DNA from: Anaerolineae bacterium
GTDB taxonomy: Bacteria; Chloroflexota; Anaerolineae; Anaerolineales; Anaerolineaceae
Reading direction: 5' to 3'
DNA: 13,208 bases
Assembly: GCA_016213455.1 (NCBI GenBank)
Contig: JACRAG010000015.1
Location: forward strand, 1 to 13,208
Positions 6,452 to 13,208 of this stretch are shown here, piece by piece. How positions within the stretch are numbered: the stretch's first letter is position 1; every line of letters begins with the position of its first letter. The translations under genes were made by a program, and so were the position numbers. The notes beneath the pieces were generated by a model that was given only the letters and a program-made list of their open reading frames with translations, made no database searches and was not told the DNA's origin.

Positions 6452-7516
6452 TTGGCGTTTGATCCTCTTCGATGGCTCTTGGGTTTATTCTCGCTGGACA
6501 TCGGTATTGACCTGGGTACAGCGAATACGCTGGTAAACGTCCGCGGGAAGGGGATCGTGATTAACGAACCATCCTGGGTTACCATCGATAAGCGCACGCG
6601 CCGGCCGATAGCCATTGGCGCGCAAGCCAAAGAGATGGTGGGCCGGACTCCAACCAATGTGCTGGCGGTTCGCCCGTTGCGTGACGGGGTGATCTCTGAA
6701 TTTGAAATTACCCACGCCATGCTGGAATACTTCATTTCCAAAGCTCATCAGCAGAGTATTGTGCCCATGCCGCGCCCGCGCGTGGTGATTGGCATTCCAT
6801 CCGGCGCAACGGAAGTTGAAAAGCGCGCCGTTTACGATGCTGCCAGCGCAGCCGGTGCGCGTGAAGTGCACTTGATTGAAGAACCTCGCGCGGCGGCGCT
6901 TGGCGCCGGTTTGCCGGTATCAGATGTGGTTGGCAGCATGGTGGTGGATATTGGCGGCGGAACAACCGAGGTGGCGGTCATTTCCATTGGCGAAATTGTC
7001 GTCTCGCGTTCCTTGCGTGTGGCTGGCGATGAGCTGGACCAAGACATCATCACTTATATTCGCAACAAATACAACCTTTTCATTGGTGAGCGCATGGCTG
7101 AGCAGGTGAAGATGCAGATCGGATCCGCTTACCGCCTTCCCGAAGAAAAAACTATGCTGGTACGCGGGCGTAATCTGGTGACCGGCCTGCCGGAATCGAT
7201 TGAAATTTCCTCCGTGGAAATCCGCGAGGCCATCTCCAGTTCGGTGCAGGTGATTGTTGACACGATAAAAGATGCCCTGGACGAAGCGCCGCCCGAAATC
7301 GTGGCGGACTTGATCGAAACCGGCATTTGCCTGGCAGGCGGTGGCGCGCAGTTGAAGGGGCTGGATGCGCGCCTCGCGGAAGAACTGCGCCTGCGGGTAT
7401 GGGTTGCAGAAGATCCGATGACCTGCGTGGCGCGTGGCGCGGGTATGATCTTGGAAGACCTTGAACATCTATCGAAATTCCTTATTCCTGTCGAACGCAA
7501 CGGTTCGCGGGGATGA
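6452..7516 (+). CDS. mreB: Rod shape-determining protein MreB (bacterial actin)
   Basis: MreB forms membrane-bound filaments that guide lateral wall synthesis by the elongasome. It has 354 residues with the actin-fold ATPase motifs: phosphate 1 DIGIDLGTANT (16-26), phosphate 2 VVDIGGGTTEVAVI (164-177) and the adenosine motif GICLAGGGAQLKGLD (291-305). IEEPRAAALGAG (142-153) is the family's catalytic-loop region. The N-terminus FDPLRWLLGLF is hydrophobic and amphipathic, as in MreB proteins that insert in the membrane. Start is TTG, supported by GGGAG 9 bases upstream. It is the first gene of a plus-strand operon with mreC, mreD, PBP2, minCDE and rodA, and faces the hydrogenase operon across a shared upstream region. 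Confidence 0.97.
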   Translation: MAFDPLRWLLGLFSLDIGIDLGTANTLVNVRGKGIVINEPSWVTIDKRTRRPIAIGAQAKEMVGRTPTNVLAVRPLRDGVISEFEITHAMLEYFISKAHQQSIVPMPRPRVVIGIPSGATEVEKRAVYDAASAAGAREVHLIEEPRAAALGAGLPVSDVVGSMVVDIGGGTTEVAVISIGEIVVSRSLRVAGDELDQDIITYIRNKYNLFIGERMAEQVKMQIGSAYRLPEEKTMLVRGRNLVTGLPESIEISSVEIREAISSSVQVIVDTIKDALDEAPPEIVADLIETGICLAGGGAQLKGLDARLAEELRLRVWVAEDPMTCVARGAGMILEDLEHLSKFLIPVERNGSRG

Positions 7517-7520
7517 AACC

Positions 7521-7540
7521 TGGTTGGAATCAGCCAACCA
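7521..7540 (+). repeat. 7-bp hairpin between mreB and mreC
   Basis: TGGTTGG and CCAACCA form a perfect 7-bp stem around a 6-base loop, starting 5 bases after the mreB stop codon. There is no T-tract, so it is not a standard terminator. It could protect or process the upstream mRNA so that MreB is made in excess of MreC. Its arms equal the outer arms of the inverted repeat in prmC. Confidence 0.4.
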
Positions 7541-7564
7541 AGGCGTGAGTCTATTTAAATTCGA

Positions 7565-8410
7565 ATGATAGCTACTTTACAGCGGTATTGGCGCACAGGC
7601 GTCCTGGTGTTATTCGCAGGCGGAGTGCTCTTTCTGGCGCTGGGCGGGTATCTGGCTCCGGTGGTACAACTTGCTTCCACCCCGGTCATCGCAGCACAAC
7701 GCTGGCTGGCCACACGTTATCTTGCCGTTTACCAGGCGATAAATTCCCCACAGGATATGGCTGCTCTACGCCAGCGTTCGGCGCTTCTTGAGGATGAGAA
7801 TGCCCGCTTGCGCAGCCAGGTGATCGAATTGTCCGAGCAGCTTAAAGACTCGCAGTTCAAAGATGAATTGCTTGGTTTTGCCCGCAACCGGCCTGAAGAC
7901 ACGTATGTGGGCGCTACGGTGATTGGCCGCGACCCCAGCCCTTTCCTCCATTATGTGATCATTGATAAAGGCTCCGATGACGGTTTACAACACGGCATGC
8001 CGGTGGTTACCGCGCAAGGGCTGGTGGGCCGCATCGATGCCGTCATCGCCAATGCAGCCCGGGTGCAGCTCATCACCGATCCAGGCTCAGCAGTCAATGT
8101 TCAATTGGCCGCCTCGCGCACCGAAGCCATGCTGACCGGTTCGTTGACTGGGGATGTGACCGTCGATATGGTCCCGCAAGACGCATCGCTCAAACCAGGC
8201 GACATCATCCTCACCTCTGCGTTGGGGGGCACCTTTCCGGCTAACATCCTGGTTGGGCAGGTCGTGTCCGTTCGGAAACTGGAGACAGAATTATTCCAAT
8301 CCGCTGCCATTCAACCGGCTGTAGATTTCACCAGCCTGCGAGTGGTTTTGGTGGTGGTCGATTTCGCACCGGTTGATATCAGTCCACTCATTCCACCGAG
8401 TAACCCTTAA
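7565..8410 (+). CDS. mreC: Rod shape-determining protein MreC
   Basis: MreC is a bitopic membrane protein that scaffolds the elongasome and activates PBP2 from the outer face of the membrane. It has 281 residues: a short cytoplasmic tail, one membrane segment (about 13-33), a coiled coil (about 64-97, with LLEDENARLRSQVIELSEQL) and two beta domains from about 113 to 268. The segment SALGGTFPANILVGQV (218-233) is the conserved MreC signature of the second beta domain. The ATG at 7565 has no clear Shine-Dalgarno site; an upstream GTG runs into a stop, so ATG is the best start. mreB ends 48 bases upstream and mreD begins 3 bases after the stop. Confidence 0.95.
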   Translation: MIATLQRYWRTGVLVLFAGGVLFLALGGYLAPVVQLASTPVIAAQRWLATRYLAVYQAINSPQDMAALRQRSALLEDENARLRSQVIELSEQLKDSQFKDELLGFARNRPEDTYVGATVIGRDPSPFLHYVIIDKGSDDGLQHGMPVVTAQGLVGRIDAVIANAARVQLITDPGSAVNVQLAASRTEAMLTGSLTGDVTVDMVPQDASLKPGDIILTSALGGTFPANILVGQVVSVRKLETELFQSAAIQPAVDFTSLRVVLVVVDFAPVDISPLIPPSNP

Positions 8411-8413
8411 GCC

Positions 8414-8917
8414 ATGTTTTCTGCATTGCTGGGCATTCCCATGATGTTGTTGGTGGTGATGCTGCAAACGGTTGTGGTGCGCTCACTACCGCTCTTGCAG
8501 GGTTCAGCCGACCTTGTGATGGTAGTGATCATTGCCTGGTCGCTGCAGGAACGCGTGGAAGTTAATTACACCTGGGCGATTATCGGCGGACTGCTGGTGG
8601 GCCTGGTTTCGAGTGTGCCCTGGTATGTTCCGGTGACCGCATACCTGCTGGTCAATGGGATCGCGAATTTTCTGCGGCGGCAAGCCTGGCAAACGCCTAT
8701 CCTTGCCATGATTCTGACCACGCTGGTTGGTTCGATCATCAGCCTTGGATTACAGTGGGCTGTTTTGCAGGTTCAAGGAATTCCATTGCCCTGGTTGGAG
8801 AGTTTCAACCTGGTGCTCCTGCCCACGACTTTTCTTAATCTTCTTCTTTCTTTACCGGTTTATGCTTTGATAACCGATATGGCGGGGTCGGTATATCCCG
8901 AAGAGGTAGTGGTATGA
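8414..8917 (+). CDS. mreD: Rod shape-determining protein MreD
   Basis: MreD is the integral membrane member of the MreBCD complex. The 167 residues are almost wholly hydrophobic, with about five membrane segments: near 5-25, 30-43, 55-80, 93-115 and 133-155. The sequence is poorly conserved in this family, so the call rests on size, membrane profile and position between mreC and PBP2. Its stop overlaps the PBP2 start by four bases (ATGA at 8914-8917), which implies coupled translation. No Shine-Dalgarno site is evident before its own ATG, which follows the mreC stop by 3 bases. Confidence 0.9.
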   Translation: MFSALLGIPMMLLVVMLQTVVVRSLPLLQGSADLVMVVIIAWSLQERVEVNYTWAIIGGLLVGLVSSVPWYVPVTAYLLVNGIANFLRRQAWQTPILAMILTTLVGSIISLGLQWAVLQVQGIPLPWLESFNLVLLPTTFLNLLLSLPVYALITDMAGSVYPEEVVV

Positions 8918-11025
8918 ACGGTTTGGAACGGCAATCTACAACCATCGAGCGGTGGCGCCTGGTCGTAATCTATGCACTGCTGCTGTTGGTTTTCGGGTAT
9001 TATGCCTTCAAGCTTTTTGATTTTCAGGTCGTTAATGGCGCCACTTACCTGGCTCAAGCGGATGAAAATCGCACCACATTAATCAGTGAACCTACACAAC
9101 GCGGGATTATTTACGACCGTAATGGGTTTGTTCTGGCGCGCAATGTTGCTTCTTATAATGTGGTCATCACGCCGGCGGATTTGCCGGCAGACCCGACCGC
9201 GGGTGGAGATCCCGAGGCGATTAACACGGAGCTGGATCCGGCTGTTCAGGCGGTTTACCGCAAACTTTCGGAATTGACCGGTGTGCCGGTGAGCAATGGC
9301 GAGATTAACGATGAAACGGTCCGGCTGTTCTTCCCTTGCCGGACTGATTTAGGCATTGCCCAGATCGTTTATATCGCTGACACGAATGCGCCTTATGATC
9401 CGATGCGCATCACCTGCAACATTGGACAAGAATTGGCCATGAAAATTCGCGCCCTCGCATCGGAGATGCCCGGAGTGGGTATCGAAGTGCAATCGGTGCG
9501 GGATTACCCCACAGGGTCGTTGACGGCTACTGTGGTCGGTTTTCTTGGACCCGTTCCGGCGGGGCAGGAAGATTATTTTGGCTCCAAAGGATTTGTTCCG
9601 GGGCGCGATAAAGTGGGGTATGCCGGGTTGGAAGCTACCATGCAGGATATCCTGGGGGGTGAAAATGGTCAGCGTCTGGTCGAAGTGGATGTGTCCGGGA
9701 AGGAACTGCGCAATCTGGAGGAGCCCAAGCCAGCCATTCAGGGCAACAACATTGTCTTGACCATCGATACCCGTTTGCAGGCGATCGCGACACAGGCCCT
9801 GGTGGGTGAAATTGATTTCTGGAATACATATTTCAATGAGAAGCGCTCATCCAATGGTGTTGCGATCGCGATGAATCCCAAAACAGGAGAAATCCTGGCT
9901 TTGGTTTCGATCCCAACCTTTGAGAATAATCGCATGGCGCGGTTAATTCCGGCTGATTATTACCAGCAATTGGTTACCGATCCATGGAAACCGCTCTTCA
10001 ACCATGCCATTTCCGCAGAAGTCCCGCCTGGCTCGGTATTTAAAATGCCTACAGCAGTTGGCGCTTTGAATGAAGGCGTGGTGACCGCAGAGCAGGAGTT
10101 AAACGACCCTGGTGAGATTGTGGTGATGCAGCGAAATTTCCTCAATGCCCCCACGCAGCCGTTCACCTATGTCTGTTGGGAGAAAACCGGTCATGGAGAT
10201 ATGAACTGGTTGGAAGGCGTGGCCAACTCCTGTGATGTGTATTTCTACAAAATCGGGGGTGGGTATGCGCCTGATAACGTTAGAGGGTTGGGACAATGGC
10301 GCCTGGTGGAATATGCGAACGCGTTGGGATATGGTCAGCGCACCGGCATCGAACTGCCTGGAGAAGCGCGGGGATTAATTCCCGATCCTGACTGGAAACG
10401 CATCAATGCCGGTGAGTCCTGGCTGCCCGGCGATACCTATATCGCGTCGATGGGGCAGGGACTTATCCTTTCCACACCGCTGCAGGTACTGGTTTCTGCG
10501 GCGATACTGGGAAATGACGGCAAATATATGCAGCCGACATTAATTCGCGAGGTTCTCAATCCGGTAGGCGAGGTTGTGAAACCTTTTGAGCCGAAATTGA
10601 AGTGGGATGTGACCAAGGACCCCGTGATCAAGGTGTATGACGAGAACGAATTGTTCACAGGGGAGTACAAAACCATCCAACCCTGGGTGGTGGAAAAAGC
10701 CAAAGAATCGATGCGTCTGGTGGTCACAGATGGAACAGGTAAAAAGGTCTGGACCGATTCTCCCATCCAAAATTCGGCGGGAAAAACCGGCACCGCAGAA
10801 TATTGTGATAATATCGCGCGCGAAAAGGGTCTATGTCAGCGCGGCAGCTGGCCCACCCATTCCTGGTACTTTGGGTATGCTCCCTATGACGACCCGGAAA
10901 TTGCTGTGGTGGCTTTCGTGTATAATGGTGGCGAGGGCGCCAGTGTTGCGGCTCCCGTTGTTCGCGCAATTATCGAAGGTTATTTCAACCTCAAGGCCAT
11001 TGACACGACCGATGTGCAGCCTTAA
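8914..11025 (+). CDS. mrdA: Penicillin-binding protein 2, elongasome transpeptidase
   Basis: This class B PBP cross-links peptidoglycan during lateral growth, working with the glycosyltransferase RodA. It has 703 residues: a short cytoplasmic tail, one membrane anchor (about 15-35), the pedestal domain beginning with QRGIIYDRNGFVLA (62-75), and a C-terminal transpeptidase domain. The three active-site motifs are present: SVFK (374-377, nucleophile S374), SCD (439-441) and KTGT (624-627). About 100 residues more than E. coli PBP2 are spread through the pedestal and a segment near 555-600. All six cysteines (142, 168, 421, 440, 631, 641) lie outside the membrane. AGAGGT is a fair Shine-Dalgarno site 6 bases before the ATG. 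Its place between mreD and minC, with rodA downstream, supports an elongation rather than a division role. Confidence 0.95.
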   Translation: MNGLERQSTTIERWRLVVIYALLLLVFGYYAFKLFDFQVVNGATYLAQADENRTTLISEPTQRGIIYDRNGFVLARNVASYNVVITPADLPADPTAGGDPEAINTELDPAVQAVYRKLSELTGVPVSNGEINDETVRLFFPCRTDLGIAQIVYIADTNAPYDPMRITCNIGQELAMKIRALASEMPGVGIEVQSVRDYPTGSLTATVVGFLGPVPAGQEDYFGSKGFVPGRDKVGYAGLEATMQDILGGENGQRLVEVDVSGKELRNLEEPKPAIQGNNIVLTIDTRLQAIATQALVGEIDFWNTYFNEKRSSNGVAIAMNPKTGEILALVSIPTFENNRMARLIPADYYQQLVTDPWKPLFNHAISAEVPPGSVFKMPTAVGALNEGVVTAEQELNDPGEIVVMQRNFLNAPTQPFTYVCWEKTGHGDMNWLEGVANSCDVYFYKIGGGYAPDNVRGLGQWRLVEYANALGYGQRTGIELPGEARGLIPDPDWKRINAGESWLPGDTYIASMGQGLILSTPLQVLVSAAILGNDGKYMQPTLIREVLNPVGEVVKPFEPKLKWDVTKDPVIKVYDENELFTGEYKTIQPWVVEKAKESMRLVVTDGTGKKVWTDSPIQNSAGKTGTAEYCDNIAREKGLCQRGSWPTHSWYFGYAPYDDPEIAVVAFVYNGGEGASVAAPVVRAIIEGYFNLKAIDTTDVQP

Positions 11026-11034
11026 TCCTCGCGC

Positions 11035-11748
11035 ATGGTACAGGAGCTGGATGACAAAATGGTCACCGAAAAGAAACAGCTGATTAATATTAAAGGTGTG
11101 AAAGATGGGCTGCTGATCACCGTTGGCGAGGCAGACTGGCCTGAGCTGCAAGCGGCGCTTTTTACGGTGCTTGAGGAACGGGCATCCTTCCTTCAAGGCG
11201 CCCGGGTGGCCCTGGACGTGGGTAATCACATTCTGCGGGCTGTGGACGTGGGGTCCTTACGGGACCATTTTTCTGAGAAGAATATTGCCCTATGGGCGAT
11301 TTTAAGTAATTCGCCCGTGACCGAGAAGAACGCCCAGGCGATGGGGCTTGCGACCCGCATCCACACGCCGCGGCCGGAGCGCACCATTCGGGCACTGGAT
11401 ACCAATTTGCCAGGTGAAACAGCCATTATGGTGCAGCGCACCATCCGGTCTGGATTCAAAATATCCCACAATGGGCATGTGGTCGTGATTGGCGACGTGA
11501 ATCCGGGTGGTGAGATTTTTGCGGGTGGCAGTGTGGTCATCTGGGGCAAACTCAAGGGCATGGTGCATGCCGGTATGGAAGGCGATGAAAAAGCCGTGGT
11601 TTGCGCGATGGAGATGGAGCCGATGCAGCTTCGTATCGCCGGCTATACCCTGAATCTTCCACCCAAACGCGGAAAACCGGAACCTGAAATGGTATATATC
11701 CAGGATGGGCGAGTGATCACCGAAGCCTGGAAGTCTAAAGGGAAGTAA
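11035..11748 (+). CDS. minC: Septum site-determining protein MinC
   Basis: MinC blocks FtsZ ring assembly away from mid-cell when bound to MinD. It has 237 residues: an N-terminal domain (about 14-115, opening with LINIKGVKDGLLITV) that acts on FtsZ, a linker, and a C-terminal beta-helix domain (about 133-209) that dimerises and binds MinD. The MinD-binding motif is visible as RTIRSGFKI at 135-143, followed by the glycine-rich turns GDVNPGGEIFAGGSVVIWG. The ATG at 11035 follows the PBP2 stop by 9 bases with no Shine-Dalgarno site. The in-frame ATG at 11059 has AGGAG 12 bases upstream and may be the real start, giving a 229-residue protein that begins MVTEKK. Confidence 0.93.
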   Translation: MVQELDDKMVTEKKQLINIKGVKDGLLITVGEADWPELQAALFTVLEERASFLQGARVALDVGNHILRAVDVGSLRDHFSEKNIALWAILSNSPVTEKNAQAMGLATRIHTPRPERTIRALDTNLPGETAIMVQRTIRSGFKISHNGHVVVIGDVNPGGEIFAGGSVVIWGKLKGMVHAGMEGDEKAVVCAMEMEPMQLRIAGYTLNLPPKRGKPEPEMVYIQDGRVITEAWKSKGK

Positions 11749-11775
11749 ACGAGAGCAAAGGGGTAGCATTAGAGC

Positions 11776-12579
11776 ATGGCAGGCACAGTACTCACCGTAA
11801 CCTCTGGAAAGGGCGGCGTTGGTAAAACCACCACCACCGCCAACCTGGCTGTCGCGCTGGCTCGCGGCGGAAAGAAAGTAATTTGCATCGATGGCGACAT
11901 CGGCTTACGCAACCTGGATGTGGTGCTGGGCCTGGAAAACCGCATCGTTTACGATCTGGTGGACATTGTTGAGGGTCGCTGCCGTTTACGGCAGGCGATG
12001 ATCCGCGATAAACGTCTGCCGGAGCTTTATCTCATTCCGGCGGCTCAAACCCGGGATAAGAATGCCGTATCTCCGAGCGATATGGTGCGGCTGGCGGAAG
12101 AATTGCGGGCTGAATTCGATTGGATTTTGATCGACTCTCCGGCTGGCATTGAGCGCGGTTTTCGCAACGCGATTGCGCCCGCAGACACCGCAGTGGTGGT
12201 TACCAACCCCGAAGTGTCTGCCGTGCGTGACGCCGACCGGATCATTGGCTTGATTGAAGCCGAAGAAAAAGGACCTGCTCGCCTGATTATTAACCGGCTC
12301 AACCCAAACCTGGTCAAACGTGGCGACATGCTCTCGGCTGACGATGTGGTGGAACTGTTGGCGATCGAGTTGATTGGAATTGTGCCTGAAGATGAAAATG
12401 TGGTGGTCAGCACCAACAAAGGCCAACCGGTCGCCATGGATGGCAAGACTCGCGCCGGTGAAGCATACAACAACATTGCGCGCCGCTTATGCGGTGAAAA
12501 AGTTCCCTTCATGAACCTGGATGAGAAGGAGGGGATCTTCCATAAACTGTCGCGGATGATGCGCCCAGGAGGTGATTAA
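11776..12579 (+). CDS. minD: Septum site-determining ATPase MinD
   Basis: MinD binds ATP, dimerises on the membrane, recruits MinC and is released by MinE, giving pole-to-pole dynamics. It has 267 residues. The deviant Walker A motif SGKGGVGKTT (10-19) has the signature lysine K12 and the P-loop lysine K17. Switch regions are DGDIGLRNLDVVLGLENR (39-56) and DSPAGIERG (120-128). The C-terminus GIFHKLSRMM (253-262) is a basic amphipathic helix, the expected membrane-targeting sequence. The ATG at 11776 lies 27 bases after minC. The stop TAA is one base before the minE ATG, and the last codons contain the minE ribosome binding site. Confidence 0.97.
   Translation: MAGTVLTVTSGKGGVGKTTTTANLAVALARGGKKVICIDGDIGLRNLDVVLGLENRIVYDLVDIVEGRCRLRQAMIRDKRLPELYLIPAAQTRDKNAVSPSDMVRLAEELRAEFDWILIDSPAGIERGFRNAIAPADTAVVVTNPEVSAVRDADRIIGLIEAEEKGPARLIINRLNPNLVKRGDMLSADDVVELLAIELIGIVPEDENVVVSTNKGQPVAMDGKTRAGEAYNNIARRLCGEKVPFMNLDEKEGIFHKLSRMMRPGGD
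12567..12576 (+). promoter_or_regulatory. Strong Shine-Dalgarno site of minE, inside the end of minD
   Basis: AGGAGGTGAT matches the 16S rRNA 3' end over ten bases and lies within the last codons of minD. Counting from AGGAGG there are 8 bases to the ATG at 12581, so that ATG is the minE start. An in-frame GTG at 12572 lies within this site and cannot be served by it. Confidence 0.85.
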
Positions 12580-12580
12580 C

Positions 12581-12844
12581 ATGGCAGGTTGGCTGGATTG
12601 GTTAACTGGGCAAAAACCGAGCAGCGCCGGTCAGGCAAAAGACCGGTTGAAACTGGTTTTAATCAATGACCGCACGGATCTTTCTCCAGCACAATTGGAA
12701 GAGATGAAAAATGAGCTGCTGGCGGTGATCTCTCGATATGTTCCGATTGATCCTGCCGGGGTGAATATCAGCATGTCACAAGATGGACGGGAGCATCGAT
12801 TACTGGCTGACATTCCTTTGAAAGCGTCTGCGCGTAAACGCTAG
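12581..12844 (+). CDS. minE: Cell division topological specificity factor MinE
   Basis: MinE stimulates the MinD ATPase and displaces MinC, confining division inhibition to the poles. It has 87 residues, the usual size. The N-terminus AGWLDWLTG is amphipathic, as for the membrane-binding segment of MinE. The MinD-binding helix is AKDRLKLVLINDR (19-31), aligned with the family's AKERL motif, and the rest (about 36-80) fits the topological specificity domain. Translation is likely coupled to minD: the ATG follows the minD stop by one base and has a perfect Shine-Dalgarno site inside minD. Presence of MinE suggests an oscillating Min system rather than the DivIVA-type static one. Confidence 0.95.
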   Translation: MAGWLDWLTGQKPSSAGQAKDRLKLVLINDRTDLSPAQLEEMKNELLAVISRYVPIDPAGVNISMSQDGREHRLLADIPLKASARKR

Positions 12845-12868
12845 ATTCACAAATTTACTGGTAACCGT

Positions 12869-13208
12869 ATGATTCGGCGTGAAGCCTGGAAACATTTTGA
12901 CTTTTTCTTATTCGGGGCAGTCATCATACTGTCCATATTTGGCGTGGCGATGATTCGTTCCGCGATTGCCGGGAATGTGGTTCTGGGGGAATTGGTAAAC
13001 CGGCAAGTCATATTCGTCGGCATCAGCTTTGTGTTGATCATTATCATGACATTGATCGATTACCATTATTGGTCAGCTTTGGCGCGCCTGATGTATGTTT
13101 TTGCAATCGCTTCGCTGTTGATGATATATATTTTCGGCACGGCGATTTATGGATCGGCGCGCTGGTTGGATACCGGCTTGATCTTAATCCAGCCCTCCGA
13201 ACTAGCCA
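12869..13208 (+). CDS. rodA: RodA, SEDS-family peptidoglycan glycosyltransferase (partial, N-terminal part)
   Basis: RodA polymerises lipid II into glycan strands for lateral growth, in complex with PBP2. The first 113 residues are visible and the rest is beyond the right edge (family length about 370-420). Membrane segments lie near 11-30, 46-63 and 72-93. The segment GSARWLDTGLILIQPSELA (95-113) is the hallmark SEDS motif shared by RodA and FtsW, with R98-W99 and QPSE at 108-111. FtsW cannot be excluded on this fragment alone; the neighbouring PBP2 and mreBCD favour RodA. The ATG at 12869 follows minE by 24 bases, without an obvious Shine-Dalgarno site. Confidence 0.92.
   Translation, partial: MIRREAWKHFDFFLFGAVIILSIFGVAMIRSAIAGNVVLGELVNRQVIFVGISFVLIIIMTLIDYHYWSALARLMYVFAIASLLMIYIFGTAIYGSARWLDTGLILIQPSELA

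Noticed and set aside
6920..7468. 182-codon minus-strand frame
   Set aside because: It is antisense to mreB, a highly conserved gene, and has no ribosome binding site or recognisable motif.
7521..7540. Terminator between mreB and mreC
   Set aside because: The stem is only 7 bp and no T-tract follows, so transcription probably continues into mreC.
12572..12580. GTG as the start of minE
   Set aside because: The GTG lies within the perfect Shine-Dalgarno sequence; the ATG at 12581 has ideal spacing and gives a normal MinE N-terminus.
1..13208. CRISPR arrays, tRNA or rRNA genes, insertion sequences, phage genes
   Set aside because: No spaced direct repeats, no cloverleaf or rRNA-like stretches, and no transposase or integrase motifs were seen. 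Almost all sequence is explained by housekeeping and hydrogenase genes.

Overview
The window is a bacterial chromosome segment with two gene blocks that point away from each other across a 243-bp region (6209-6451). Gene content and protein style suggest an anaerobic Chloroflexota, probably class Anaerolineae. The pointers are a group 3d-type Hox [NiFe] hydrogenase with an enlarged HoxU, a PrmC with NLPY in place of NPPY, and an mre-PBP2-min-rodA cluster. No 16S rRNA or other lineage marker is present, so this placement is inference; a deep Firmicutes-like lineage is the main alternative. All genes are intact except those cut by the window edges. I see no mobile element, CRISPR array, tRNA or rRNA.

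Minus-strand block (6208 down to 1). Reading in the direction of transcription: a HoxU/NuoG-like iron-sulfur electron-transfer subunit (632 aa), the HoxY small subunit, the HoxH large subunit, a strong stem-loop with a T-tract (probable terminator), a HoxW-type hydrogenase maturation protease, then prfA (release factor 1) and prmC (glutamine methyltransferase for release factors, cut by the left edge). hoxU, hoxY and hoxH are tightly packed with good Shine-Dalgarno sites. The protease has its own TATAAT six bases before its ATG, which predicts a leaderless transcript. prfA has an extended -10 just after the protease stop codon. The block therefore looks like three transcription units: hydrogenase, protease, and prfA-prmC. 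The diaphorase subunits HoxE and HoxF, normally beside hoxU, are absent here, so the electron partner of this hydrogenase is encoded elsewhere or differs.

Plus-strand block (6452 to 13208). mreB (TTG start), mreC, mreD, a PBP2-type transpeptidase (mrdA), minC, minD, minE and the start of rodA form one compact operon. It joins the rod-shape elongation machinery (MreBCD, PBP2, RodA) with the MinCDE system that places the division septum. An extended -10 (TGGTATAAT) lies 54 bases upstream of mreB.

No wholly new gene system is evident. The points most worth a second look are the HoxEF-less hydrogenase with a NuoG-like fused HoxU, the terminator plus leaderless-promoter arrangement at the maturation protease, a 12-bp perfect inverted repeat at the start of prmC, and the joined elongasome/Min operon.
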